Shown here one piece after another: positions 43,631 through 52,900 of a stretch of 64,000 nucleotides of DNA; position 1 is the stretch's first letter; each line of letters starts with the position of its first letter. Origin of the DNA: Paenibacillus wulumuqiensis (GTDB lineage Bacteria > Bacillota > Bacilli > Paenibacillales > Paenibacillaceae); contig NZ_KQ040792.1 in assembly GCF_000971965.1 (NCBI RefSeq), forward strand, positions 62,001 through 126,000, given 5' to 3'. A program made the position numbers and the translations under genes. A model generated the notes under the pieces. The model had not been told where the DNA came from. It saw only the letters and a list, made by a program, of their open reading frames with translations, and made no database searches.

Positions 43631-44269
43631 CTATTCGGTGACAAAGACTTCCTTGCGGCTGTAGGCATGGTCTTCGAGCTGTTTGAGCATGAAATCCGCC
43701 AGATTGGCGCGGGAGAGCTTGAGCTTGCCGGCTTTGCCTTTATCGATACCGGCGCTGTATGTGTACTCACCGGTACGGGGTCCGTTGGTCAGCATCGGCG
43801 GCTGGGCGATCATCCAGTCGAGGCTGCTGTTATGAAGCATCTGTTCCTTTTCCCGGTGATCGGCCAGCAGATTCCTCATAAATACCGGAATAACGAACCG
43901 GTACATCATACCGAGTCTGCCCGCATCCGGGCGGGTACCGACAAAGGAAATATGAATAAACCGCTCGGTGCCGCTGTCTTCCATGGCGCGAATAATATTT
44001 TGCATCGCTTTGTTCAGGACGGGATTGCGTCGGAAAGGACTTTTGGAACCCAGGGCGAACAGAGCTGCATTATAACGGGTCGACTGTACGACGCTGAGGA
44101 TGTCCGGATAGCTGTCGATATTGCCGTGAACGAGTTTCAGATTGTCATGCGTCATATGCATCCGGGTCGAATCACGTACGAAAGCGGTGACAGAGTGCCC
44201 CTGTTCCAGTGCCTGGGTAACCAGCTCACGTCCAGTCCGGCCGGTAGCACCGAAAATAATCAAATTCAT
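43631..44269 (-). CDS. NmrA/SDR-like NAD(P)-binding oxidoreductase
   Basis: A 212-residue Rossmann-fold protein of the atypical SDR class. LIIFGATGRTGRELVTQAL is the GxxGxxG nucleotide-binding motif, and FIHISFVGTRPDAG and DWMIAQPPMLTNGP are typical NmrA/YwnB-like blocks. There is no catalytic YxxxK pair, so it may be a redox sensor or reductase. The Met chosen has GGAGG nine bases upstream. It follows the FAD monooxygenase on the same strand but a terminator separates them. Confidence 0.82.
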   Translation of the reverse strand: MNLIIFGATGRTGRELVTQALEQGHSVTAFVRDSTRMHMTHDNLKLVHGNIDSYPDILSVVQSTRYNAALFALGSKSPFRRNPVLNKAMQNIIRAMEDSGTERFIHISFVGTRPDAGRLGMMYRFVIPVFMRNLLADHREKEQMLHNSSLDWMIAQPPMLTNGPRTGEYTYSAGIDKGKAGKLKLSRANLADFMLKQLEDHAYSRKEVFVTE

Positions 44270-44444
44270 ACATGTACCTCCGGTTATATAGTCAGTCAAT
44301 TATGCCATTGTCATCGACGTATAGCTGAAAGCAAATCATCATGCCGGTGTGGCAGCAAAAATCGCTTATATCCAGCCTATCACAACCAGCAGGAACTTAT
44401 CATCTTTGGAGATATATTTCTGAGGATATCCGAGGATAAATGAG

Positions 44445-44470
44445 AAAAGCACCTTTACAGGTGCTTTTTT
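44445..44470 (-). terminator. Terminator after the FAD monooxygenase gene
   Basis: GCACCT (44449-44454) with AGGTGC (44459-44464), flanked by A4 and T6, so it can act on either strand. Confidence 0.75.
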
Positions 44471-44523
44471 GTGGAATTTTTTTATAAATAAAGTGAATGG
44501 AGCAGAGCGATCAACCTGCCGGA

Positions 44524-44599
44524 CAGATCATTAATATGCTTTTTCCAGCAGAGAGCTGAACCGACAAGGCAGATGCTTAATACGCTTCTTCCAGCAAAG
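44524..44599 (-). repeat. Imperfect tandem duplication of the FAD monooxygenase 3' end
   Basis: Bases 44524-44553 and 44570-44599 are 25/30 identical. Copy two spans the real end of the gene (LLEEAY, stop); copy one would encode LLEKAY and stop in another frame. Probably the scar of a lost tandem paralogue. Confidence 0.6.
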
Positions 44600-45701
44600 C
44601 ATCACACTGCTGAATAATCTTCTGCTGGGTATCCTTGCCGGACATTTCACCTTCCAGCAGCTCGGCGGACAGGCGCTGTACTTCACTCGCCCGTGGATAT
44701 CTTCTATTGTAATAAGCCGCCAGCGCCTGCGGCAGAGAATCGCCCCGGCCAATCTCTTCGGCGAGTACAATGGCATCTTCCATTGCCATCGCTGCACCCT
44801 GTGCCAGATTCGGTGCGCTGGCATGAGCCGCATCTCCGCCAATGACAACACGCTTGCTGAACCATGGCTCCTCCAGCACGACTTCCCGGATCATATTAAA
44901 CAAGATCGGGCTGTCCGGCTGGAAGCAGCTGCGCAGGAAGTCCGGCTTCCATTGGAACGGCTCCAGCATGGAGCGGACCGTATCATAGCGGTGCTCCCGT
45001 GGGTCCCAGTAATCTTCTGCGACCGGCTTCAGAATGAACAGATAGCCGGTAGTGGATGTCAGCGGGAAGATGCCCACTTTGTTGCTGCCATTCAGCAGCA
45101 TATAGCTGGTCGTGGTGAGCGTGCCGGCCGGGAATTCAATCGGCACACGCCATGAGCCCATACCGAGATATTTGGAAGTCACTTCACGTCCCAGCATAAT
45201 ATTGCGTACCCGGGAACGAATCCCGTCAAAGCCCACCAGCAGATCGGTATGCAGGATGCTGTCATCCTCGAAATGGATAATTACGCCTTCATCGCTTTCT
45301 TCGTAAGCTTTGAGTTTACGGTCCCACTGGACGGTAACGCCGAGGGACAGCGCGGTAGACAGCAGAATCCCATTCAGGCTGGAGCGCCAGATCGAATTGC
45401 GTCCGGGCAGGTCTTCGTTCAGGAACTTCTGGTTCACTTCCAGCAGTACCCGGTCTTCCCGGTTCAGAATCTGCATACTGTCCAGCTGAATCCCCTGCTG
45501 AAGGCACTGTTCATAGATGCCCAGATCCTTCAGTACTTTGAATGTATTCTGGGGCTGGGTAATGCCGGTTCCGGCAGGCGCATCTTCGGCACTGGCTTCG
45601 CATACGGTAACGTTTAGCCCGATTTTTCGCAGGGAAATCGCAGCGGATAATCCTCCGATTCCGGCTCCGATCACGACTGCATGTTGGATAGGGTTAGACA
45701 T
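44577..45701 (-). CDS. FAD-dependent monooxygenase (PHBH/salicylate-hydroxylase fold)
   Basis: A 374-residue flavoprotein. AVVIGAGIGGLSAAISLRKIG binds the ADP part of FAD; LVGFDGIRSRVR is the 'DG' motif; VIGGDAAHASAPNLAQGAAMAMEDA is the GD motif closing the flavin site. This is the group A aromatic hydroxylase layout, also used by some antibiotic-modifying enzymes such as TetX-like proteins. The substrate is unknown. The gene ends in LLEEAY, a sequence duplicated just downstream. Confidence 0.88.
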   Translation of the reverse strand: MSNPIQHAVVIGAGIGGLSAAISLRKIGLNVTVCEASAEDAPAGTGITQPQNTFKVLKDLGIYEQCLQQGIQLDSMQILNREDRVLLEVNQKFLNEDLPGRNSIWRSSLNGILLSTALSLGVTVQWDRKLKAYEESDEGVIIHFEDDSILHTDLLVGFDGIRSRVRNIMLGREVTSKYLGMGSWRVPIEFPAGTLTTTSYMLLNGSNKVGIFPLTSTTGYLFILKPVAEDYWDPREHRYDTVRSMLEPFQWKPDFLRSCFQPDSPILFNMIREVVLEEPWFSKRVVIGGDAAHASAPNLAQGAAMAMEDAIVLAEEIGRGDSLPQALAAYYNRRYPRASEVQRLSAELLEGEMSGKDTQQKIIQQCDALLEEAY

Positions 45702-45971
45702 AATACAACTCCTTCTTGGTTGGTGAGATCACGTGATGATTGAGCAGCGTCTGCAAATAGGCACAGAAAGAAGCGGTATGATACAAGCTGCACCTTCTAT
45801 TTTAAATGTAAAAAGTGACAAATATAAGACTTGGATTTTGCGGCAATTTGTGGACACACTCTCTGTGAATTTCCATATTTATTTTGTCTAAAATTAAAAG
45901 TGTTGACCTTGGGATCAGGATGTAATAGATTTCTATTTGTACTTAAATTTACATAAAAGGGAGAAATTAGA

Positions 45972-46361
45972 ATGAAAAAAGGAATGATTGTATATACAGC
46001 GGCTGTGCTGGCTTTATCCATGAGCGAAGCGACAGGTATATCCGCAGCAGCGGCAGAGTCGAGTCCAACTGCGGTTGAAGCTTCCGCACTGCAGGATGCA
46101 GCAGTGACCGTTACATTTACTCCAGATATCCATGCCGGTTCCGGCGGAATGCATACGATGGATCAGTCTGAGACTTATCGCGGACTGGGTGGAAGATTTC
46201 CGATGAGCGGTTCCAGCTGGCGAATCCTGCAGGGCAGCAATGTGGTGAGCCTTTCCGGCAGCTATGCCGTCATGATTGGTTATGGCACAGCAAAGGTGCA
46301 GGCGTACAAAGCAAATGGTCATCCGCTGGGCGTATATACATTCACCGTAATACCTGGTTAA
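45972..46361 (+). CDS. Small secreted protein with one Ig-like domain
   Basis: A 129-residue exported protein. A signal peptide (residues 1-28, ending SAAAA) is followed by a short linker and a domain of about 75 residues. Its end, GYGTAKVQAYKANGHPLGVYTFTV, has the strand pattern of a bacterial Ig-like (Big2-type) domain. No other domain or wall anchor is present. GGGAG precedes the ATG. It stands alone, convergent with the anti-sigma gene. Confidence 0.65.
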   Translation: MKKGMIVYTAAVLALSMSEATGISAAAAESSPTAVEASALQDAAVTVTFTPDIHAGSGGMHTMDQSETYRGLGGRFPMSGSSWRILQGSNVVSLSGSYAVMIGYGTAKVQAYKANGHPLGVYTFTVIPG

Positions 46362-46399
46362 ACAGAGATAGCAGGCATAACAGCTGTATAGACATAAAG

Positions 46400-46434
46400 A
46401 AGCAAGGGAGCGGATGAACGCTTCCTTGCTTTTT
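46400..46434. terminator. Bidirectional terminator between the small secreted protein and the anti-sigma gene
   Basis: AAGCAAGGGAGCG (46400-46412) pairs with CGCTTCCTTGCTT (46419-46431), with one mismatch, followed by T3. Confidence 0.85.
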
Positions 46435-46438
46435 GAAT

Positions 46439-47584
46439 TTAACGGTTCAGCGGGATAGTGACCTGCAGTTCCGGCAAATATTCAACTTTAATGTCTCCAT
46501 TCGGCTCTTTCTGGAACTGGCTCGGATCGCTCGGCTCCAGCAGCTTGCGGTAAGGCTTGATTGTAATGGACTTCGGCAGATCGGTTAGCGGTGCAAAGCG
46601 GCTGTCCACGGTAATCATGCTGCCATCATGTTCGTAGTACCCGCTGCCTCCTGAAAGTGGAGACAGCTTATGACCTTGGTCATCCACAACGTCATATTCA
46701 ATCATTATGGTGTCCAAATCGATCTTCTGCCCGCCGGACAGCTGGATCTTGGTCGTAATATTCGTAGTGACCGGCGTAAATTCCATGTTGGCTACAGTAA
46801 ACTGAATATGCTTATCCTGACGCTGTACATTGGGGGTAGCAACCAGCATATGCTGCGTGTTTTTCTGAACCGGCAGATCCATGGTAAACGGCTGCTTGGC
46901 TTCACTGACTTTCATTTGCAGAGTCAGCTGGAACTGATCCGGAAATGGACGTCCCTGCTGATTACGAAGGTCGGATAGTTCCAGAATGAGGGTGTCCGGA
47001 TCGTAGCCGGGTATCATCATTGGATCGACTGTATTATCTCCATTGGCGCCGGCATACGTACTGATCGGTTCTCCATCAATCTGCAGCTGCACATCCTGAA
47101 TCGATTGGATCAGGCTCTGCTGCGGCGTTTGTCCACTGTCCGGCTGGCGCTTCAAGGCAATCGACAACCGTGTGCCATCATACATAAATTCAGGTGCCTG
47201 AATACTCAGACCGTTATGGCTGTCTGCCAGTGCGGTACGGGTAAGCAGTTCCTGTTCGTCGGCTGTCCTTAGTCCGGCGTCTCCGGTCATGGCAAAAATG
47301 TGACTGGCACCGGGAATTTCCTTGAGGGCTTTGGCCATGGATGGTGAGACATAGGCGCTGCTGGCCAATCCCAGAAATAGCACAGCAGCTACGGATACGG
47401 CAATCAGGCCGGTTCGGGCGAGCTTGACCTCTGGTCGTTCGTTGTTACGATTGCTGGTGGATTGCTCACGAATGCGGTTCATAATCTGGTCGGTTAAATC
47501 TACATCGCTTTTATGCATGGTTCGGATACTCGCTTCCCATAATTTGAGTTGTTCATCATTTGGTCGTTCTGTCGGATCATGCAT
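46439..47584 (-). CDS. DUF4179-type membrane anti-sigma factor
   Basis: A 381-residue protein with a short cytoplasmic N-terminus (about 1-60, acidic and helical, expected to bind the sigma factor), one membrane helix (about 68-90, TGLIAVSVAAVLFLGLASSAY) and a large extracytoplasmic beta-rich domain. This is the layout of DUF4179 proteins, the usual partners of ECF sigma factors in Paenibacillus. Its ATG overlaps the sigma stop (ATGCATGA), ensuring coupled synthesis. AAAGGAGG is inside the sigma gene. The signal sensed is unknown. Confidence 0.85.
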   Translation of the reverse strand: MHDPTERPNDEQLKLWEASIRTMHKSDVDLTDQIMNRIREQSTSNRNNERPEVKLARTGLIAVSVAAVLFLGLASSAYVSPSMAKALKEIPGASHIFAMTGDAGLRTADEQELLTRTALADSHNGLSIQAPEFMYDGTRLSIALKRQPDSGQTPQQSLIQSIQDVQLQIDGEPISTYAGANGDNTVDPMMIPGYDPDTLILELSDLRNQQGRPFPDQFQLTLQMKVSEAKQPFTMDLPVQKNTQHMLVATPNVQRQDKHIQFTVANMEFTPVTTNITTKIQLSGGQKIDLDTIMIEYDVVDDQGHKLSPLSGGSGYYEHDGSMITVDSRFAPLTDLPKSITIKPYRKLLEPSDPSQFQKEPNGDIKVEYLPELQVTIPLNR

Positions 47585-48140
47585 GCAGTATTCCTCCTTT
47601 ACGCTTCGTTGAACTGAGCTTTTTGCGTATGCGCTCGTACTTTTTGCGAAGTGTGGCATTGCGGATGCCGGTAATGACTTCCATCTCATCAAAGGTGTAT
47701 TGTTCAACCACTTTCAGAATGAGAATATGCTTTTCCTCCGGCTTGAGCTGTTCCAGCAGTTGGTCGAGCTGCTCGGAGTGATCAATCTCATCGTTCATCC
47801 GGATGCTGTAGTTGAATATATAATCCTGCAGGATGGAGCGCTGTCGTTTTCTCTTTTTCAGCACGTTCATGCAGTGATTGTAGGCAATGCGGTAGAGCCA
47901 GGCGGAATAAGAGACTGCATGCCGGAAGCGGCGAATCTCGTAATATCCCTTGACCAGCACTTCCTGCACAGCATCTTCGGCCTCCTCATTGTTGCCAAGC
48001 AGATAATGACAATAGACATAGATCCGTCTCTGAAAAATATGTATAAGTTCACTGTACGCTTCGGTATTACCCTGCTGTACCTGTTCCACGATGGTTTGTA
48101 CTTTGTAATTCTCGCTTGGATCTGAAGCACCAGGCATCAT
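47577..48140 (-). CDS. ECF-type RNA polymerase sigma factor
   Basis: A 187-residue group IV sigma factor. Region 2 is AYSELIHIFQRRIYVYCHYLLGNNEEAEDAVQEVLVKGY, here with the usual acidic core helix; region 4 is LEQLKPEEKHILILKVVEQYTFDEMEVITGI. It directs polymerase to a small regulon, probably for envelope stress. The overlapping DUF4179 gene encodes its likely inhibitor. No autoregulatory promoter could be identified by eye. ATG-ATG start behind GGGGCGG. Confidence 0.92.
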   Translation of the reverse strand: MMPGASDPSENYKVQTIVEQVQQGNTEAYSELIHIFQRRIYVYCHYLLGNNEEAEDAVQEVLVKGYYEIRRFRHAVSYSAWLYRIAYNHCMNVLKKRKRQRSILQDYIFNYSIRMNDEIDHSEQLDQLLEQLKPEEKHILILKVVEQYTFDEMEVITGIRNATLRKKYERIRKKLSSTKRKGGILHA

Positions 48141-48340
48141 CTTCCGCCCCTTTTATTCATTTCATTCAGCTGTATAACAATCGGGAATCCCGATTTGTGA
48201 CAGGCTGTTTCAATTATTTGGTGATTTCCTTCACTTACTATATAGAAAATATTGTAAATTTCAAGACTGCAAAATCAGGAACAGATAACACGCTAGTACC
48301 CTAAAAATCCAATTTTCAAATTAATAGGTTACCTAATAGA
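48141..48340. other. Divergent region between the sigma factor and the PadR operon
   Basis: AT-rich, no gene. It should carry the sigma-gene promoter on the minus strand; no clear ECF-type AAC...CGT pair was found. Confidence 0.35.
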
Positions 48341-48446
48341 TTGACAGCTAATGCAAAAGTGCGTATATTAATCAACAGACATACTCTGTACAGAGTACCC
48401 TATACAGAGTCGAAGCCAAAATATATAGCATGTTCCAAATGGAACA
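48341..48446 (+). promoter_or_regulatory. Promoter and palindromes of the PadR efflux operon
   Basis: TTGACA (48341-48346) and TATATT (48364-48369) are 17 bases apart. TACTCTGTACAGAGTA (48382-48397), a perfect 16-base palindrome, lies just after the expected start of transcription, and TACAGAGT recurs 14 bases later (48403-48410). A second palindrome TGTTCCAAATGGAACA lies at 48431-48446. These are the likely PadR sites. Confidence 0.78.
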
Positions 48447-48479
48447 ACGACAAGTAAGAACAGCGGAAAGGGGAATGTA

Positions 48480-49031
48480 TTGTCTTTACAAATCTATATC
48501 CTGGGTTCGCTCTGGCATGAAGAGCGGCATCCCTATGACATCAAGAAACGGATTCTGGAAAACACAAGCAACACCGTCAGCATTACCGATGGCAATCTGT
48601 ACTACAATTTCGATGCCCTCTACAAAAAGGGATACCTGGAAAAGGTAGAAACCGTACAGTCCGAAGGTCACCCGGACAAAAGCAACTACGCCATAACAGA
48701 GAGCGGCCGGGAAGCGCTCAAGGACATGATCTACAAAAGCTTCAAACATCCAAAGGATATTCGCTCTCTGCTGGCGCCTCTTTTCTTTGTCAAGCTGGTC
48801 GATATCGACCGTATCCTGTATATGCTCAGTGAAGCGATTGAGCAGAAGGAACAGGAACTGGATGAGATGAAAAAGCGTACCGCATCCTGGCAGCCGCAAA
48901 ATGTGGAGGCAGGCTATGAAGAGTGTTACGCCTTTCTGATCAGGTATGGACAGTCCGGCCGTCAGCATGAGCTGGATAATCTGAAGGATCTGCTGGGAGT
49001 TATCCAGCGAATGAAGGAAGAGCTCTCCTGA
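48480..49031 (+). CDS. PadR-family transcriptional regulator
   Basis: A 183-residue repressor starting at TTG, with AAAGGGGA eight bases upstream. The winged helix (YILGSLWHEERHPYDIKKRIL, VSITDGNLYYNFDALYKKGYLE, YAITESGREAL) is typical PadR; the C-terminal helices (about 90-183, IEQKEQELDEMKKR) dimerise and bind ligand. PadR proteins repress drug-efflux genes until a drug binds. It is the first gene of an efflux operon, so it should repress its own promoter through the palindromes upstream. Confidence 0.92.
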   Translation: MSLQIYILGSLWHEERHPYDIKKRILENTSNTVSITDGNLYYNFDALYKKGYLEKVETVQSEGHPDKSNYAITESGREALKDMIYKSFKHPKDIRSLLAPLFFVKLVDIDRILYMLSEAIEQKEQELDEMKKRTASWQPQNVEAGYEECYAFLIRYGQSGRQHELDNLKDLLGVIQRMKEELS

Positions 49032-49074
49032 TCCATACCAGGATCGCCAAATATATGAGTCTGAGGTGGAAGAA

Positions 49075-49728
49075 GTGAGAAAGAAAATCACGTTATGGGT
49101 TCTGATTGTGCTGCTCGTCGTGAGCGGCGGAGCACTGGGCTACTACTACTGGTACCAGGGCGCTTATTTTGTGAAAAGTGACGATGCCCGAATTACCGCG
49201 GACCAGTACAAAGTCATGCCGCAGCTGACTGCACGTCTGAACCATATTGATATTGAAGAAGGCGACACTCTGCAAAAGAACGAGCCGATCGCCGAACAGG
49301 ATGTATCCGGTCTGGAATCCAGCTCCATCAGCAAGTCTGTGGTGCGTGCACCGATCAGCGGCACCGTAATCAAACTGTATTCCAAAGTGAATGAAATTGC
49401 CTCGCCGAGTTCAACGATAGCGATTATGGCAGACATGAACAGTCTGTACGTATCCACCAATATCGAAGAGACGGATATCAGCCGTATCAAGCTGGGCGCA
49501 CTGGTCGATATTACGCTCGATGCTGCCGGCGACCAGGTCATTCAGGGTAAAGTCCGCAAAGTGGGACAGGCGTCCAATTCGGTCTTTTCCGTTATTCCCG
49601 CGACCAACACGAGCGGTAACTTTAACAAAGTCACCCAGCGGATTCCGGTGGAAATCGCACTGAATGTGCCGGAAGGTATGAAGCTGATCCCGGGAACGAA
49701 CGTGGAAGTCAAGATTCATACTTCATAA
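49075..49728 (+). CDS. EmrA/HlyD-like membrane-fusion adaptor
   Basis: A 217-residue adaptor with an N-terminal membrane helix (about 5-25) and lipoyl/barrel-sandwich (KSVVRAPISGTVIKLYSKVNEI) and beta-barrel regions. It is much shorter than E. coli EmrA (390) because the coiled-coil hairpin is missing, as is common in Gram-positive bacteria. The GTG chosen has GAGGTGG in front; a GTG three codons earlier lacks one. It is followed 13 bases later by the DHA2 exporter it should serve. Confidence 0.85.
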   Translation: MRKKITLWVLIVLLVVSGGALGYYYWYQGAYFVKSDDARITADQYKVMPQLTARLNHIDIEEGDTLQKNEPIAEQDVSGLESSSISKSVVRAPISGTVIKLYSKVNEIASPSSTIAIMADMNSLYVSTNIEETDISRIKLGALVDITLDAAGDQVIQGKVRKVGQASNSVFSVIPATNTSGNFNKVTQRIPVEIALNVPEGMKLIPGTNVEVKIHTS

Positions 49729-49741
49729 AGGGGGAGTCGAC

Positions 49742-51304
49742 GTGTCTGCTGCAACTGTAACCGCTCCTCCTTCGACCGCCGAGACGCTAACGTCCAGAGA
49801 GCGCTGGTTTGCCTTCTGGTCAATCGTACTCGGCACATTTGTCGCTGTACTGAACAACAGTCTGATCAACGTGGCGATTCCCCAGCTGACGACCGATCTG
49901 GGATCGACCACGACCCGTATCCAGTGGGTCATTACCGGCTACACGCTGGCTTCCGGGATTATCGTGCCGATTACCGGCTTTATGGAGCAGCGGATCGGCT
50001 ACAAGAAGTTCATGCTTCTGGCATTGTCCGTTTTCACGATCGGTACGCTGATCTGTGCGTTTGCCTGGAACGATACTTCACTGATCGCTGCCCGGATTCT
50101 CGCAGGTCTGGGTGGGGGGTTGATTATGCCGCTCAGTATGACGATCGTATACAAAATTATGCTGCGCGAACAGATCGGCTTTGCCGTTGGTCTGTGGGGA
50201 ATTGCAGCGATGGCGGCACCAGCGATCGGGCCGACACTGAGTGGTTATCTGATAGAATGGTTTAACTGGCGGTTCCTGTTTATCGCCTGTGTACCGATTG
50301 CCCTGTTCGCGATCCTGATGATTTTCCTGCTGATCAAGGAACCGCCCAAAAATCAGCCGATCAAGTTCGATGTGCTGGGTTTCCTGCTGTCCGCGACATG
50401 TGCAGGCACACTATTGTACGCCCTGTCCAACGGATCTTCGTCCGGCTGGACGTCGTTCAAGATTGTCGGGCTGCTGTTTATCGCGTTTTGGTCGCTGGTG
50501 TTCCTGATCTATGTGGAACGCGGCAAGGATAACGCGGTTATCGATATTTCATTATTTAAAAATTACAAATTTACGATCAGTGTGGTTGCTTCCAGCTTTG
50601 TCATGATGGGTATGATGGGCGGAACCTTTCTGGCGCCTCTTTTCCTGCAAAATATCCAGTCGTACTCGGCAATCAACACCGGCCTGATCCTGCTGCCGCA
50701 GGCGGTAGCGATGGCGCTGATGATGCCGATTGCCGGCAAACTGGTGGACAAGATTGGTATTGTGCCGCTATGCCTGTTCGGTCTGACGCTGACCAGCGTG
50801 ATGACCTATCATCTGCACACGCTGACGCCGCAGACATCCCGGTTATGGTTCGAGACGGTTATGGTTGTCCGCGGGATGGGGATCGGACTCTGTCTGATGC
50901 CGTTGTCCACGGTGGGAATGAATGCTATCGCGGAGGAAGTGTCCGCAGCCAAAGTCAGCAGTGCCTCGGCCGCATCCAATCTGATCCGTACGCTGGCAGG
51001 TTCGATGGCGATCGCGATCTTTACTTTTATCATGCAGAGCCGTACCGCCCTGCATACGCAGCATATCGCCGAGTCGGTCACTGTAGAAGGTGGGCAGTAC
51101 CTGCAGTCGGCACTTGGCAGCTCCTGGCTGTCCAGTACGACGGGTCTGATCTCGCTGGATGCTTATTCACGGGGCATTGCGGATACGTTCCTGCTGTCTT
51201 CGATCCCGCTGTTCTGCTGTCTGCCGCTGATGTTCCTGTTTATCAGCCGGAAAAAGAAGCCCAAAGAAATCATAATTACCGAGGAAGCAACAGCGCAGGC
51301 ATAA
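49742..51304 (+). CDS. EmrB-like DHA2 family drug exporter (MFS, 14 helices)
   Basis: A 520-residue proton antiporter with fourteen predicted helices. VLNNSLINVAIPQLTTDLGSTTTRIQWVITGYTLASG is the DHA2 family opening and motif D1; RILAGLGGGLIMPLSMTIVY and GLWGIAAMAAPAIGPTLSGYL are motifs B and C. It exports drugs or toxic compounds and works with the EmrA-like adaptor. GTG start after AAGGGGGAG. PadR regulation implies induction by its substrate. Confidence 0.93.
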   Translation: MSAATVTAPPSTAETLTSRERWFAFWSIVLGTFVAVLNNSLINVAIPQLTTDLGSTTTRIQWVITGYTLASGIIVPITGFMEQRIGYKKFMLLALSVFTIGTLICAFAWNDTSLIAARILAGLGGGLIMPLSMTIVYKIMLREQIGFAVGLWGIAAMAAPAIGPTLSGYLIEWFNWRFLFIACVPIALFAILMIFLLIKEPPKNQPIKFDVLGFLLSATCAGTLLYALSNGSSSGWTSFKIVGLLFIAFWSLVFLIYVERGKDNAVIDISLFKNYKFTISVVASSFVMMGMMGGTFLAPLFLQNIQSYSAINTGLILLPQAVAMALMMPIAGKLVDKIGIVPLCLFGLTLTSVMTYHLHTLTPQTSRLWFETVMVVRGMGIGLCLMPLSTVGMNAIAEEVSAAKVSSASAASNLIRTLAGSMAIAIFTFIMQSRTALHTQHIAESVTVEGGQYLQSALGSSWLSSTTGLISLDAYSRGIADTFLLSSIPLFCCLPLMFLFISRKKKPKEIIITEEATAQA

Positions 51305-51371
51305 TGGATAATTCGGAATGATCGTTATGGAAATAGAAATCAGCCATTACAGAAAGAAAGGGAAGCGAGCA

Positions 51372-52886
51372 ATGAAAAGAGGAAAATGGGAAGTTACGGC
51401 CGCCGCTCTTGTCCTGAGCACGACCCTGCTGGCAGGATGTTCGACAGGCAATGAAGCGGCACAGGCTATGAATGTTACCGTTAAGGTGAGCCAGGCCCAA
51501 AAGGGAATGCTCGGTCAGGGTAATATCTATACGGGTACCGTAAATCCTTCGGCTACCGTAAATATTATGCCCAAAATCGCCGGCAAGGTGGACAATGTGA
51601 CTGTAGACGTGGGTGCACAGGTCAAGCCGGGTCAGGTACTGTTTCGACTGGATGACGACGATCTGCGCAACAAACTGAAGATTGCCCAGTCGGATGCCAA
51701 GGCAGCACAGGCAGGCGTCAAGACGGCGGAGACTTCCCGCGAGACCGGTGTAGTCTCCGCTTCATCGGGTCTGGTCAGCTCCAAGAACGGAATCATCTCA
51801 TCCAAGAGCGCCATCACCCAGGCGCAGAGTGGCATTAATCAGGCCCAGGCGGCAGTCAACCAGGCCAATACAGCTGTGAAGCAGGCGCAGACAGCCATTT
51901 CTACAGCCGGTAATACAATCAAACAGACCCAGGAAGCACTGGCTACTGCCAAGTCTACGCTAACACGTACCCAATCGCTGGCGGATAACGGACTGGCGAC
52001 GCAGGCGCAGCTGGAACAGGCTCAGGCAGCCGTCGTCAGCGCCCAGACCGCGTACGACAATGCGGTCAATGGGCGTGCCAATGCACAGGAGCAGCTGGAA
52101 GCCGCCCGTAATTCACAGGTAACGGCCCAGAAAGGACTGGCTACCGCACAGTCCGCTTATGAAAATGCGAACAGCAGCTATACCAATGCGAGCGAAGGAT
52201 ACAATAATGCCCAGCGTCAGCTGGAGGTATCCCAGAGCACAGCCGGTGTTGAAGCAAGCCGACAAAAGGTGGAGCAGGCACAGGTGAATATCGATATCGC
52301 CCGCGATGCGCTGGATAATGCGGTCGTCAAATCACCAATTAACGGCATTGTCGTTACCAAAAATGTGGAAGCCGGTGAGATGGTGTCTTCGGCCGCTCCG
52401 TCACTGGTCATCGCTAATCTGGATCAAGTGAACATTCTGATCTACGTCCCTGCAGAAGAGATCAACGGTATTCAGGCTGGTGACCGGGTACAGGTGAGCG
52501 TAGCTTCCTCCGGTATTGTAGCGAATGGTAAAGTGAAAAACATCAACCCCATGGATGCCAGCGGTAACGGATATCCGGTAGAGGTGGCGGTCAGCAACCC
52601 AGATGGCAAGCTCAAGACCGGCATGCTGGCAGATGTGAGCTTCGTCGGTGACGATGCCAAAGAAGGAATTATTGTTCCGACCAAGGCGATTCAACAGGAC
52701 GGCAAGCAGTCTTACGTCTATACAGCAGCCAAAGGCAGAGCGGTACGCAAGCCGGTAACGGTAGGTATTACGGCCGGTTCCCAGTCTCTGATCACTAAAG
52801 GTCTGAATGCAGGGGATCAGGTTATTTCCAATAATGCGGCGCTGCTGGATGAGAATACAACCGTCCAGATCGCCAGTAATCATTAA
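51372..52886 (+). CDS. Lipoprotein efflux adaptor (RND/MacA-type) with long coiled coil
   Basis: A 504-residue exported lipoprotein. The lipobox is TTLLAGC (Cys near residue 23). IAGKVDNVTVDVGAQVKPGQVLFRLD is the biotinyl-lipoyl half. Residues about 100-330 form a very long Ala/Gln-rich coiled-coil hairpin (repeats of QAQ, NQAQAAVNQANTAVKQAQ). The second lipoyl half and beta-barrel follow (VVKSPINGIVVTKNVEAGEM, then DRVQVSVASSGIV). It is the last gene of the PadR operon. No ABC or RND pump gene follows, so it may serve the DHA2 exporter or a distant pump. Confidence 0.88.
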   Translation: MKRGKWEVTAAALVLSTTLLAGCSTGNEAAQAMNVTVKVSQAQKGMLGQGNIYTGTVNPSATVNIMPKIAGKVDNVTVDVGAQVKPGQVLFRLDDDDLRNKLKIAQSDAKAAQAGVKTAETSRETGVVSASSGLVSSKNGIISSKSAITQAQSGINQAQAAVNQANTAVKQAQTAISTAGNTIKQTQEALATAKSTLTRTQSLADNGLATQAQLEQAQAAVVSAQTAYDNAVNGRANAQEQLEAARNSQVTAQKGLATAQSAYENANSSYTNASEGYNNAQRQLEVSQSTAGVEASRQKVEQAQVNIDIARDALDNAVVKSPINGIVVTKNVEAGEMVSSAAPSLVIANLDQVNILIYVPAEEINGIQAGDRVQVSVASSGIVANGKVKNINPMDASGNGYPVEVAVSNPDGKLKTGMLADVSFVGDDAKEGIIVPTKAIQQDGKQSYVYTAAKGRAVRKPVTVGITAGSQSLITKGLNAGDQVISNNAALLDENTTVQIASNH

Positions 52887-52900
52887 GCTCCACATCATTC

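Noticed and set aside
51740-52310. Repeated Ala/Gln codons resembling a DNA repeat array
   Set aside because: They encode the heptad coiled coil of the adaptor; the DNA is not a tandem repeat and there are no spacers.
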